Below, piece after piece: positions 37,376-47,726 of a stretch of DNA of 64,000 nt (position 1 is the stretch's first letter; each line of letters opens with the position of its first letter). Source of the stretch: Apiosordaria backusii (Eukaryota > Ascomycota > Sordariomycetes > Sordariales > Lasiosphaeriaceae); NCBI GenBank assembly GCA_030549205.1, contig JAUKTV010000013.1:310001-374000 (forward strand), written 5' to 3'. Position numbers and translations under genes: made by a program. The notes under the pieces are model-generated. The model did not search any database and was not told the DNA's origin. It saw only the letters and a list, made by a program, of their open reading frames with translations.

Positions 37376-39201
37376 CTAAGCGCTCAGCTGTCCCCTGACG
37401 CCGCCCTTGGCGCCAACCTCCCTCGTAGTGAGGATGACCGAAAGGTCGGCGTTGACCTGGATAGTAACCTCGACCTTGCCGCCCTTCTTCACGCCACGAA
37501 CAGCAGCCTCGGCAAGGGTGTTGCCAATCTTCCATACCTTCTCACGCTTCTCCTCCTCCTCTTCCTCATCGTCGGAGAAATCGGATTCCGCATCAGAGTC
37601 GGCAGCATCCTCGACCTTGGCGCTCTTGTCCTCCTTGGGCTTGGGCTCGGGCTGGGTCACCTTGATGTGAGTGTTGCCCTCGACGAATCTGACAAGAACA
37701 TCGCCACCGTCCTTTGGGGCAGCGACCTGGACTGTCCTCCTCGCGGGCACGGCAGTCTCGGCAGGGACGACGGGAACGAAGATCTCCTCGCCCGCAGCGT
37801 TGAGAGAGACAACACCAATGGCGTTGGTGATATGGGCCACGGTTGTGACCGCGGCGTGGGTGGACTGGTCGATGTCCTCCGCCTCGTACTCCTGGATCAA
37901 GCTGGCCTGAAGAGCGGCGCCACGGGCACCGAGCTCAGATGGGTTGATGGCATAGGGGTTGGTGGAAGGGGCAAGGATTCTGGTGGTCTGGGGGAAGATG
38001 TTGCTGAAGTTGGAAGCAATACGAGGGGTGTGGGCGGTGCCGCCAGAAAGAATGACCTCATCAACGTCAAGAACGTCAAGGCCGGCCTTCTTGATCACGG
38101 ACTCCACCAAGCGGTTGATGCCCTCAAAGACGCTTCTGGAAAGAGTCTCGTAGCGGAGACGGTTGATGGTGCTGGCGAAATCAATGCCGTCAGACAAGCT
38201 TTCGACGCTGAAGCTGGCGTTGGCACCAATGCTGAGCGCCCTCTTGGTAGCCTCGGACTCGAACTTGAGCTTGGCAAGGCCTCTGGCGTTCTCACGGGGG
38301 TCCTTGGCGCTTGGGTTGCGCTTGAGGAACTCCTTGGCAAAGTGGTCCATCAGAATCTTGTCCAGAGCGACACCGTTGAATTCGTAGTCGTGGGCAGTGG
38401 CGAGAACGGTGTACATGCCACCACGGCTGGCAACGACGGCAACATCGGAGCGGGTACCGCCCAAATCGGCAACGACAACGATCTTGTCCTCGATCTGAGC
38501 CTCGGGGCGCGCATCATAGGCAAGCGCCGCAGCGACGGGCTCGCTGATCAACTGGAGAACCTCGAGGTCGGCAGCGTTGGCGGCAGCAATGAGGGCGGCC
38601 TTCTGCTTGTCGTTGAAGTTGGTAGGGACGGTGACGACGGCAGAGGTGACCTTCTTGCCGAGGTAGTCGGAAGCAGAGCCGACCAGACGACGGAGGTAGC
38701 GGGTGGCAACCTCGGAGACGGAGAGGGTGGATGGCTCAGCGTCCTCCTCGGCCTTGTCCTTGACGGTGAAAGAGACGGTGCCATCGACCTCCTTGGGGTG
38801 CGCAGAGGCGTGGTTGTGGGTAGGGTCAATGTGCTCGAAGCTGCACACTTGTTAGCGATTGTTCACTCCCTTCCTGAAGTGTCCATCATACTCTTTCCCG
38901 AGGAAGTCGCGGAAGTAGGCGACTGTGTTATCTGGGTTGCGGATCAGGAAGGCCTTCGCTTGCTGACCGTAGTACTCATCGCCGTCGACGTAAGAGAGGA
39001 TCGTTGGAATCTGACGGTCTGTGTCAAGTATGTCAGCGCTTGTCCCGGTCCGAGGCTTGTAGTCTGATGCTTACCTCCATCCTCGTTGGCGATAACCTCA
39101 GCCTTATCGTCGACAGTGTAGGCGATAGAGCTGTTCGAGTTGCCAAAGGTCAACCCAATGACGGTTCGGTCGGCCGGCGCAACAACCTTGGCACCACTCA
39201 T
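37376..39201 (-). CDS. ssz1: Hsp70-like ribosome-associated complex chaperone Ssz1
   Basis: Three exons: 39201-39075, 39018-38892 and 38840-37376, with introns of 56 bp (GTAAGC...ACACAG) and 51 bp (GTATGA...GTGCAG); 572 aa. Ssz1 is the atypical Hsp70 that pairs with the J-protein zuotin in the ribosome-associated complex and works with the Ssb Hsp70 on nascent chains. The nucleotide-binding domain starts VIGLTFGNSNSSIAYTVDD. Spliced joins give EDGDRQIPTILSYVDGDEYY and LGKDFEHIDPTHNH, as expected for Ssz1. NLISEPVAAALAY-like and ADLGGTRSDVAVV phosphate-loop motifs follow. The C-terminal substrate-binding part is short, as in Ssz1. An acidic insert (SDFSDDEEEEEE, about residues 495-518) interrupts it. 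Codon use is strongly C-ending, as expected for a highly expressed gene. Confidence 0.93.
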
Positions 39202-40060
39202 CTTGACTGTAACTGGTAATTTGTGAAAGAATGGAAGGTTCTTAGGGCCGGAGAGGGGTGGTGATGTCTCTTGAAGCGGCTTGGGAATGGCAATTCGTAG
39301 TTAAAAATTGGTCAATAGTGGTGGGGGATCCAAAAATTTCCACTTGCCAAAAAATATTGGCCCAAGTCGTCGCAGGGAGGCGGGACACTGTGGGCCCCAC
39401 AGAGAGGTACCAGCGACATGATGGATTAAGGCGCGATAGTTCTCAGAGTGGCATTTCGATCTTTTTCTATCTATAAAATGGTTCAAATTCGTCTGAAAGA
39501 TAGAGAGATGGAGTTTCAGCTTTCCACCGGCCATACCTTGGTTATTCTCTCGATAATTCCAGCAGTTTCGGCAGCATCTTCTCGTATAAGCGACCTCACC
39601 GGGACTCCTCCACAGCCAGCCCAACCATGAAGTGTAAGGGTCAGCAAGACTCTATATCATGTGTACTTCTACAGTCTGCAACACTAAGAAGCAGAATCTC
39701 TTCAAGTATATACTATATCTTCTCCAATATTTTGTTCCAAGATCTTAATGAATGCCATTGCTCTGCCCGTTGCCATAACCCCACCACCGTTAACCCCAGC
39801 CAACCCGCCGTTGATCAACGAACCGCCCCACCAAGGCTGGCACCTGCAGGAGCACAATCGATATCCGCATCGCAAGGCTGAACTGGAAATTTCCCCAAGT
39901 AAAACTAAACACCAACAAACCGACCCGCGATCTCTTTTTGATACCCAAATCGCGACCATCACAACAGCACCAATTCAACACCCGGAAATACCTGACCCCT
40001 CGAGCCTTCATTCCCACTACTATTATCCCATCCTTCCAAAAAGAAGCGCGCGCGCCCACC
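39202..40060. promoter_or_regulatory. divergent promoter region, ssz1 / rrp40
   Basis: 859-bp spacer between divergently transcribed genes of protein-synthesis-linked machinery. AAAAATT-type patches occur near 39302 and 39331, loosely like the yeast ribosomal RNA-processing element, but this is only a resemblance. No gene seen. Confidence 0.45.
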
Positions 40061-40971
40061 ATGACAACAACGGAACGCCCCCTAGTCCTCCCCGGCGACC
40101 CCATCCCCCCCATCTCATCCCCTCCTCCACCTCCAAACCCCTCCGCCTCGGCCCCGGCCTCCGCCACCTTCCCCCCAGCGACATCATCCCCACCGTCGCC
40201 GGTCAACTCATCACCAACCCCCAGAAAAACTCCATGTGGGTGGAATACAACAACAATCGCGTATGTTTCCCATCTCTCCCCAAATCGCCAACCACCAATA
40301 CCTTTATTTCATACCCCCCCCCTATTCCCATCCACACCCCTTTACCTGTGATAGGTAGTTAACCGTTTCACCCCTTATCACAACCTTCCCCTCCTATACT
40401 TCTACCCAAACACTAACCTATCAATCTCCAGTACCTCCCCACCCCAGGCGACCTAATCCTAGCCCAAATCACCCGCTCCGGCCCAGACCTCTACTACTGC
40501 TCCCTCTCCCCTCACACCCCCCTCGCCACCCTCCCCCACCTCTCCTTCGAGTCCGCCACGAAAAAAACCCGCCCTCAGCTCTCCCCCGGGTCCTTAGTCT
40601 ACGCCCGCGTAGTCCTCGCGAACAAGCACATGGACCCTGAAATCGAATGTGTCTCCTCCTCCACCGGAAAATCCGACGGACTCGGGGAATTAAAAGGCGG
40701 TATGGTCTTTGATGTCTCCTTACAATTTGCCAGGAGACTTCTCATGAGCAAGAGCAGAGAGGAGGGCAAGGTGGAAGTCCTAGAGTTACTAGGGGAGGAA
40801 GGGCTAGCGTTTGAGATTGCGGTGGGGAGGAATGGGAGGGTTTGGGTGGGCGGGGAGGATTTGAAGGCAGTGGTGGTGGTGGGGAGGGCGTTGAGGGGGG
40901 CGGATGAGGGGGGGTTGGGGGTGGAGGGGCAGAGGAAACTGGTTAGGGGTTTGGTTAGGGGGATGAAGTGA
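40061..40971 (+). CDS. rrp40: exosome complex subunit Rrp40, with an apparent one-base frameshift
   Basis: Rrp40 is an S1/KH cap subunit of the RNA exosome. Exons 40061-40260 and 40432-40971, with a 171-bp intron (GTATGT donor, ACTAACCT branch, CTCCAG acceptor). The start frame gives MTTTERPLVLPGDPIPP, with the conserved LPGD element of the Rrp40 N-terminus. The following conserved block (PLRLGPGLRHLPPSDIIPTV, then GQLI...WVEYN) is in the frame one base earlier, with no room for an intron. One missing base fits, most simply in the C7 run at 40105-40111; the full product would be about 246 aa. Downstream are the S1-domain strand GDLILAQITRSG, SLVYARVVLANKHMDPEIEC, and the KH-type GGMVFDVSLQFARRLL and FEIAVGRNGRVWV. 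As Rrp40 is essential in yeast and the rest is intact, a sequence error or strain-specific indel is more likely than a dead gene. Confidence 0.85.
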
Positions 40972-41715
40972 GAGAGAGTGATGATGGGTTTATTGAGAAG
41001 ATGTAAGAGGTAAACGAGAGGTTGAGGCTGAGAAAGGGATGGATCTAAGAGCGGGAGAGAAATGATGGCGAAGGTTGGTGTGTCTGGATGAGGCAGAGAA
41101 GAAGAAGAGATATCTGCTCTGCGCGAACCAGTGAAAAGTTGGCTATAAAAGCTGTATATGGCCGAGGTGGGAAATCATATCACATCGCAGGGTGCAGGAG
41201 GAAAAAGTCGGAAGGTTCAGCAACCGCCAGAGAGCGGGAAATAATGCCGCGCCCGAAGCGCGTTTGCATTCAGAAACTGTTTCCCCTATTATCTAGGGTA
41301 AGAAACATCAAACAAAAAGCCATGGAGCCCTTCCATGGCTTTTTGCTCGCTGATAAAAAAAACATTCGAAAATACATATACAAAAACAAGCAAAAGGGGT
41401 AGGCTGTGAGAGATACGCCCTCCAAAAATGCTGTCCTGTCTTCCGTCCTCCGAGAGAAAAATTTGAAACGCTTTCAATGCCCGCTTGATATCACAAAATT
41501 TCCCAAAATAGAATCCGCCCCTTCCAAAAGCAATGGCACCGAAAAAAGATATGGCCTGCTCTTTCCCAGTAATCCGGCATCCCAGAAATATAAAATCATC
41601 CACTGTCCTCCGCCATCTTGGGTATAACGAACGTTGTGGAGAGTGTTCCGCACTCCTCCTTCTTTTTTCTTTGCTCCAGCTCTTGAAACCATTCGAACAT
41701 GGTAAGCGTAATTTA
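40972..41715. other. convergent intergenic region, rrp40 / membrane C2H2 gene
   Basis: Shared 3' region of two converging genes. Apart from the strong hairpin at 41315-41345, nothing gene-like is seen. Confidence 0.55.
41315..41345. terminator. perfect 13-bp hairpin with 5-nt loop between convergent genes
   Basis: AAAAAGCCATGGA (41315-41327) pairs exactly with TCCATGGCTTTTT (41333-41345) around the loop GCCCT. It resembles a bacterial intrinsic terminator in shape, but fungal Pol II does not use these. It could mark a 3'-end RNA structure for either converging gene or be the remnant of a small foldback element. I assign it as terminator-like only. Confidence 0.5.
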
Positions 41716-44163
41716 TTACGCATTAACCATCATCTCATCCATAAACTCCGGCTCTGGATCCGTCGTCGGCGTGAGCTGGTGCTTGTTGACCATGTGTCTC
41801 CTCCAGTTGTCCTTTCTTGGGAACGACTTGCCGCCCTGCTTCGAGTACGGGCAGTCGTGGACGGTGCAGTAAAACTTGCGGGTCTTGAAGTGCTTGTCGT
41901 TGATGTGCCTGTCGAGATGGGTCTTGGTGCCGAATCTCATGGTGCAGCCGCCGTGGGGGCACTCGTGCGGCCTGTCGTGGTAGCGCTTGTGGTGACTGGG
42001 ATGTGTTAGCTTCTTGACGTTTTCGAGGTGTGTTAGTAGTGATAGAACCTACTTTAGCTTGTGGATCTGATCAAACACGCGATCACACTTGTTGCAGGCA
42101 AAGGCCTTCTCCTGCCCTGGTGATAGCCCTTGCGATGTGGCTGGTGATGGGGCGGAGGAGAGGCCTGGTGAGAGACCGGGGGAGAGGGCTGATGATGGTT
42201 GCGGGGATTGGCCTGGTGAGGGGATGGGAGACACCTTCAGGTACATCCCATTATTGTGATGGTCGAGGTCGGATGGCGGGGATGGGGATGCCGTGTAGGC
42301 AGTGAGTCGTGTGTCAGGGGTGTTTTGCACGGTCGAGGGAAGTGATGGGCCTGATGGGGGCGGAGTCGAGTAGTCTGGGGTCGCCATCATGTTGGAGTTG
42401 TAATAGCCTAATGGGACGCCGAAATCCTGAATCAACCCAATCTCTGGCGTTTGCTGATATGGGGTTTGATAGGGTGGGGACTGGTAGCCTTGTTGACCAA
42501 GGCTTTGTTGATCGAGGTTCTGTTGACCAAGGTTTTGTTGACCAAGGCTCTGTTGTCCAAGGCTTTGTTGACCAAGATTTTGCTGACCAAGGTTTTGTTG
42601 ATCAAGGCTTTGTTGGCCGAGGTTTTGTTGCCCAAAGTTGTACTCTGGTTCTGGGGACAGGCCAGCTCCGTTGATGTACTGGACTTGGTGGTTCTGATCG
42701 ATATACTGCAACTGAGGTTCCTGGCCCATTACCGGAGCGAAAGTATCAGCTGGGGGTGATGGGGCCGGGGGTGAGGGCGAGTTCTCGGCTTTAAGAATCT
42801 GTTGTTCCACCATCCAAGCACTCTCGGCTTGGTTCGTAGGGTTCATAAAGTCCATGGGGTTACCGCTGGGACCAGCAGTATAGTGTAATGGGGGGCTCGG
42901 GATATCCGACACGATGGTTGGAGGAGGCAGACTGTCGACACGTTGGAGCGGCCCTGGGACCTTATTCCGTTGGCTGAAGCTCCTTAATGGGTTGATGGGA
43001 GTAACGGTCTGGTCGCTGCTAGGCGAAGTGGCGTCCAGTCCTAGTCCGGGGAAGGAGGATTGTTGATTTGGAGACACTGGGCTGGGTAGAACCGAGGTTG
43101 GAGCGTAAGTTGCCGATGGGACAATGGTCAAGTCAGCGGCCGTAGAAGGGATGGTAGTAAAGGTTCCTGGTTCGGTGTAAATAACTGGTTGGTTATATTG
43201 GAGAAGCTCGGTTCCTTGGGGAAGTGCGTCACTACCTGGTGGGAGAGTTGGGTCGTTATAATAACCCCAGTTGAGACCACTTGGGTCGGGTTGATGCTCT
43301 TCGATAATAGGTCCTCCTGGTATTGGCTCCGGGAAGGCGAGGATATCGGTTGTGATGACAGATGGTGAGCGGGTACCGGTAGATCGCTTGCTATCTCGAC
43401 GTCCTTCTCCAGACGAAGTTCGGAAGATACTCCCAAGTTTTTCTCGGAATGTTGAGCGCTGTGAAGGGGGTTCAAAAGACTCGGGCTCCTCGACGATATT
43501 GGTAAAAGTACCCTGGCGACTGGGAGAGGCGAATGAGTCAAAGTTCAATTGGCGGGTGCTGTCCTTGCCAGTGGTGCCTTTTGAAGCGGAACGTGACTTG
43601 GACGAGGCGCTCGTGGGTGAGCGGATCGGACCGGCTGCCGCTGAAGATACTGCCTGGCCTTCACCGTGGGCCTGGCCGGGGAAGGACTCAGACCGGGGTG
43701 ACGGCGAAGTAGAGGGTGAGATCGGCGACGGAAGACTTTGATCGAGCGAAACGCCTTGCGGGAGGGTTGGCTGAGAGGGAAGTTGATCCAAGCTGGTCTT
43801 TGTTGGTGATGTGTTCTGGCCGTTGAGGTCTGTCGAGCCGTTTATGGGTTGTTCGTGAGCGGTGCCAGTTTGACTATCGGACCCAGCACCGGGAACCAGG
43901 TGATCCTTTGAATACTTTTTTGTAGAATCGTCATCAGGATGAGTGAAGTTGGGGCCTCCGGGGCTCTGCCCCATCTCTGCCAGGGTGTTTTCATCATGAC
44001 GGGAGAGCCATCGCCGTCTTGCTCGGACAGCAAAGGGGAAGACGCAGAGGATGACAATGAGGACTCCGACCACAGATCCTATCACAGCCCCCGCAATCGC
44101 GCCGGCAGATAGCTGCGATGTCGACCTCGCGGCGAGCACCGAACGCTCCGCAAAAACCGGCAT
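41716..44163 (-). CDS. predicted membrane-anchored three-finger C2H2 zinc-finger protein
   Basis: Two exons, 44163-42053 and 41995-41716, with a 57-bp phase-2 intron (GTAGGT donor, GCTAAC branch, CCCAG acceptor); 796 aa. Residues 20-46 form one strong hydrophobic helix (AGAIAGAVIGSVVGVLIVIL...) followed by RARRRW, predicting a type III anchor with a ~19-residue outside end and a cytosolic C-terminus. A ~640-residue Ser/Pro/Gln-rich linker follows, including QQNLG-type pentapeptide repeats. Three fingers end the protein: Cys690-x2-Cys693-x12-His706-x3-His710; Cys716-x4-Cys721-x12-His734-x4-His739; Cys747, Cys752, His771, His776. The helix and finger 1 are in the same exon, so this is not two merged genes. 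The first ATG is at 44163. I know no characterised fungal protein with this layout. By analogy with ATF6/SREBP-like factors it could be released by proteolysis to act in the nucleus; that is inference. Confidence 0.82.
42488..42640 (-). repeat. 15-bp coding minisatellite (QQ[N/S]LG/D repeats)
   Basis: About ten imperfect 15-bp units (CCAAGGTTTTGTTGA-like on the + strand) inside the membrane-anchored C2H2 gene. They encode alternating QQNLG, QQSLG and QQNLD pentapeptides in the linker. The unit length keeps the frame, so copy number can vary without disrupting the protein. Confidence 0.9.
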
Positions 44164-46140
44164 GATGTAATGACGGTGAGCGGTCAATCGCTGGTTTACG
44201 GATGCGCGAAATGCCGGTGAGGAAGAAAGAGGCCGTCGCCGGGTAAAGAATCAATTCGACGTGTCGTTGAATGAGAGCTCCAAGCCACGGTGCGCTGTGT
44301 CCCACAATGGGTGAGGCTGTGCTAGCACCACGGAGCACCCGACAAAACCATGAAAGACCAGCGCGCTCCCTTGCAAAGATTCCTGGGGAGATGGGATTGA
44401 AAAAGAGGGCTCCGATGTCGCAGGCTGGACTAGGCAGCAGATTGCAGAAGAATGGCCATGTTTGAGTTGAGAGTTGCGATGATGTGAGTGAGTTGAGTTG
44501 ATTTGAGTTGAACAGATGGAAGAAGCGGAAATCACGCCGGGTCACTGTGGAAATGCCCAGCGCGCACTCTTCCAGCAGTTTGGGGCCTTAAGATTAATCG
44601 CTTCAGCCTCACGGCCAGCGACTTCGTTAGCGAGCGAGACCTAGACCCCTTCTGGGACTGGTGGATGGGACGTTGACTTGGGATGCTGTGGCAGGTGAGA
44701 TGCTGATTTCCAGGATTCTGACTGGACGAACCGGTGGCCTCCCCGGGCGCCCTCTTCTAGGTTCGTTCCCATCCCTCCCCGCCACCGTGCCGTGTATCAG
44801 CCATGGACAACGAACAGGCCAAGCTTTTTACACCTCAGACATCCCCGTTTGTAGAAGCCTGAGATGCCTCACCTCCAATGCCGCGGCCCCCAACATTCGG
44901 AGGACAAACATCTTATTTTTCTCACATTCTCACCCAATTGATAGCAAGGCGATAAGAAGGCCCATTACGCATTGGTCTGATGGTCTCTCACATCTCGACC
45001 GACAAAGCGTCGAGGGCCAGAAGGGTCGCGCCATCCCGCCACCAGCAGTGTTCACCAATCCTGTTGTTCGATATTCCAGGTGGCTTGTGGCGCGTGTGAG
45101 GTGGTTGGACAGATACGATGTTCAGTCGGGTGGTTTATCGCACAAACAGCCAGATACTCAACCAATGCATCTCGACAGTCTCATCATGAGAGCATCGAAA
45201 AAAGTGATAGAAACCCGGCAGTCTGGTTCCAAGCGCCGACTTGAAACAAGCTTGGACGTTGGCAGCTCCGAAGGCTGTGCTTGCTCTCGATCCACCCTCG
45301 GCACTCACAAACCTCTGTGACCCTTGCATTGTCACGATTGTCTACAATGTCTAAAGATATCTCTGTGAAGTGCTCGTATACTTTGGCTGATCACGAAAAG
45401 CAGGTATCAGTAATTCCATCTCATGACACTCATGCTGTCCTACATGCGAGACCGGCCTCTCCGACCTGCTGTGGGATAGCACAATCTGTGCCTGGGATGT
45501 CAAAATGCACATGTGGGCAGGAAGAGCTTTGCTGTGCCGTTACTGTGTACAGTACATTTCAAGATGGAAGCTCAGCCCTCTTATGCGGGGAAGCTCTATC
45601 ATAGGGAGAGCACACCCCACCTTCGCCGATGCAACACTTTGACATGGACAAGACACAAGCAGGATTCGGATCTCGGGACATAAGGAATGCCCGACTTCCA
45701 AAGCTGGAAGCCAAGGTGAATGCTCACCGAGAGTCTGTAGGCCGAGACTCTTGAGTCGTCAGTGATGCTTGGTGCTATCTGCTGTTCAACTGGTGGCTTT
45801 TGAGTGACAAGACAATGACGCAGTTGCCCGACGATAGTCTACAAAGCTATACGCGGAACATGAGTAGGTATGAAGATTCAGAGTTTGGTCTAATAATCGA
45901 GGAAGCTTGAACAAAGCATCCGATGAGGGCGGATCGAACGGCTCGATTCAGACTGCGGGGTGGTCAGCCAATCAGTCGAGCCGAACGGATTGATGACGCC
46001 GTTATGGGGGGTTATGGGGAGATGGGATCTTTGGATGTCCGCGCGTCCTACCAACAGGTATAACAAGACTGAGACAAGAAGTTGAGGAGGCACGGAGGCT
46101 AGGTTTTCTCATGATAATTAGTTTTTCCTGAAGTGGTACA
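44164..46140. promoter_or_regulatory. divergent intergenic region, membrane C2H2 gene / fasciclin gene
   Basis: About 2 kb between two genes pointing away from each other. Short frames only; no gene recognised. A TTGAGTTGAGTT-type repeat near 44462-44510 lies in the probable leader of the C2H2 gene. Confidence 0.5.
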
Positions 46141-47462
46141 ATGAAGCGCCTAACCCTTCTCTTCGCGGCTACCGCAGCCGCTCTCGTTGCCCCTGAGCAG
46201 GTAACCATCCTCGACAAGCAACCACCAGTCTCCCAAGATGTGATCCAAACCTGGTGGGATTCCACCCTCTCCCACTCCACCAATCTCTTCACCTCCCTCG
46301 AAAAGCGCATCACAGACTCAATCCGCAGTTTTGATGCCTCCTCTTACGGCTTCGACAACGATGAGCATCCCCATCCCCATCCCCCCCGCCGCGGCCATGG
46401 TGGTCACCACCGGGGTGACAAAACCAAAACCATCTACGAACTAATCAAATCAAACAAATACACCACCAAATTCGCCTCCCTCCTCGACAACTCCGACTTC
46501 TCCGACATCAAAGACCTCCTCGACTCCACCTCCCACAACAAAACCCTCTTCGTCCCCACCGACAAAGCCTTCGAGCGCATCCCCCACCACGGCGACAAGC
46601 CCCCTCCTAAAGAATTCGTGCTGGCCCTCTTGAAGTACCACATCACCCCCGGCCTCCACACCGCCCACTCCCTCATCACCTCCCACACCCTCCCCACCAA
46701 CCTCTCCTTAGACACCCTCGGCTCCCACCCCCAACGCCTCCGCGTCTCAACCGGGCTGCTCTTCACCATCCGCCTCAACGTCCTCTCCAAGATCGTCTAC
46801 AGCAACATCGAAGCCAAAAACGGCGTCATCCACGCCATCGATCACGTACTGGTCCCTCCCCCTCCCAGTCCAAGATCATTTCTTTACTCCCTAATCTATT
46901 CAGCACTTTCTCCCTTGGCCTCGCCAAAACTGAGCTTGAGGGTGAAATCCCCGACCATAAAGGGGGGACCCTCTTTGCGCCGACGAACTCGGCGTTTAGA
47001 CGCCTCGGCCCCAAAGCCAACGCTTTTCTTTTTTCTCCCCACGGGCTGAAGTATCTCAAGGCGCTGTTGAAGTATCATTTTGTGGTTGATCAGACGTTGT
47101 ATAGTGATGCGTTTTACGGGGAGGAGAAGGATGAACAGATTGTAAAGGAAAGGGTATCAGGGGGAAAGTACTGGCATGTTGATCTTGCTACGTTGTTGGA
47201 TGATAAAGCCATTGCGGTGGATGTCAAGAGGTGGAAGGGGTGGGTTAGTATTGTACTCAATGGGTTTACGAGAGTGGTCTTCCAGGATGGGGTTGCCGGT
47301 GACGGGGTTGTGCAGGTGGTTGGGAAGGTGCTCATTCCGCCTCATGAGCATCATGGTAAGCCTCATGGGGAGGATGAGGATAGGGATATTGAGGTGGAGG
47401 AGTTGAAGGCGAGATTGGAAAGGTTTGTGGAGAAGGAGAAGGAGGAGGTTGGGGATCTGTAG
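46141..47462 (+). CDS. secreted two-domain fasciclin (FAS1) protein, with an apparent one-base frameshift
   Basis: The start frame has an N-terminal signal peptide (MKRLTLLFAATAAALVAPEQ), a His/Pro/Gly-rich linker and a first FAS1 domain (about residues 98-240: TIYELIKSNKYTTKFASLL, TLFVPTDKAFERI, NGVIHAIDHVLVPPPPS). The second FAS1 domain follows directly but in the frame one base earlier: SKIISLLPNLFSTFSLGLAK, GGTLFAPTNSAFRRLGP, LKALLKYHFVVDQ, VVFQDGVAGDGVVQVVGKVL. No intron fits in the few bases between. One missing base in the C-rich tract at 46855-46866 (for example the C5 run at 46858-46862) would give a continuous 440-aa protein. FAS1 proteins act in cell adhesion or in the cell wall or vacuole of fungi. 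No GPI signal: the C-terminus is a charged Glu/Lys helix. Codon use flips from C/A-ending to G/T-ending between the domains. Convergent with the RecA-like gene. Confidence 0.8.
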
Positions 47463-47726
47463 GGTAGGTAGAGTAATGTAAGGTAAGAAGAAGGGTAACT
47501 GGGATATGGGTCTGGATATTTGGAATTTCGGGATATATGAGGAGTTCTTGGGAAGAGTAAACTCGCTACTTAGTGGTAGAACAGCACACTCGCTTTTGAG
47601 AGAAAGATTATTCATGATTCGACGACATTGTACAGCAAGCTTTGAACACCAGTTTAGCTTCGGTATTTTGACCACAGCTCTGTATCAAATATACATCCCA
47701 TCCCATCCCCAACCCCATCACCATCT

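Noticed and set aside
37193..39067. 624-codon open frame on the + strand, antisense to ssz1
   Set aside because: It mirrors the C-ending codon bias of ssz1, which removes stops from the opposite strand. It shows no family signature, and ssz1 has clear homology and splice sites.
39748..40362. Alternative upstream start for rrp40 in its downstream frame
   Set aside because: That frame is open back to 39748, but its translation lacks the conserved LPGD element, which lies in the other frame directly after a good ATG.
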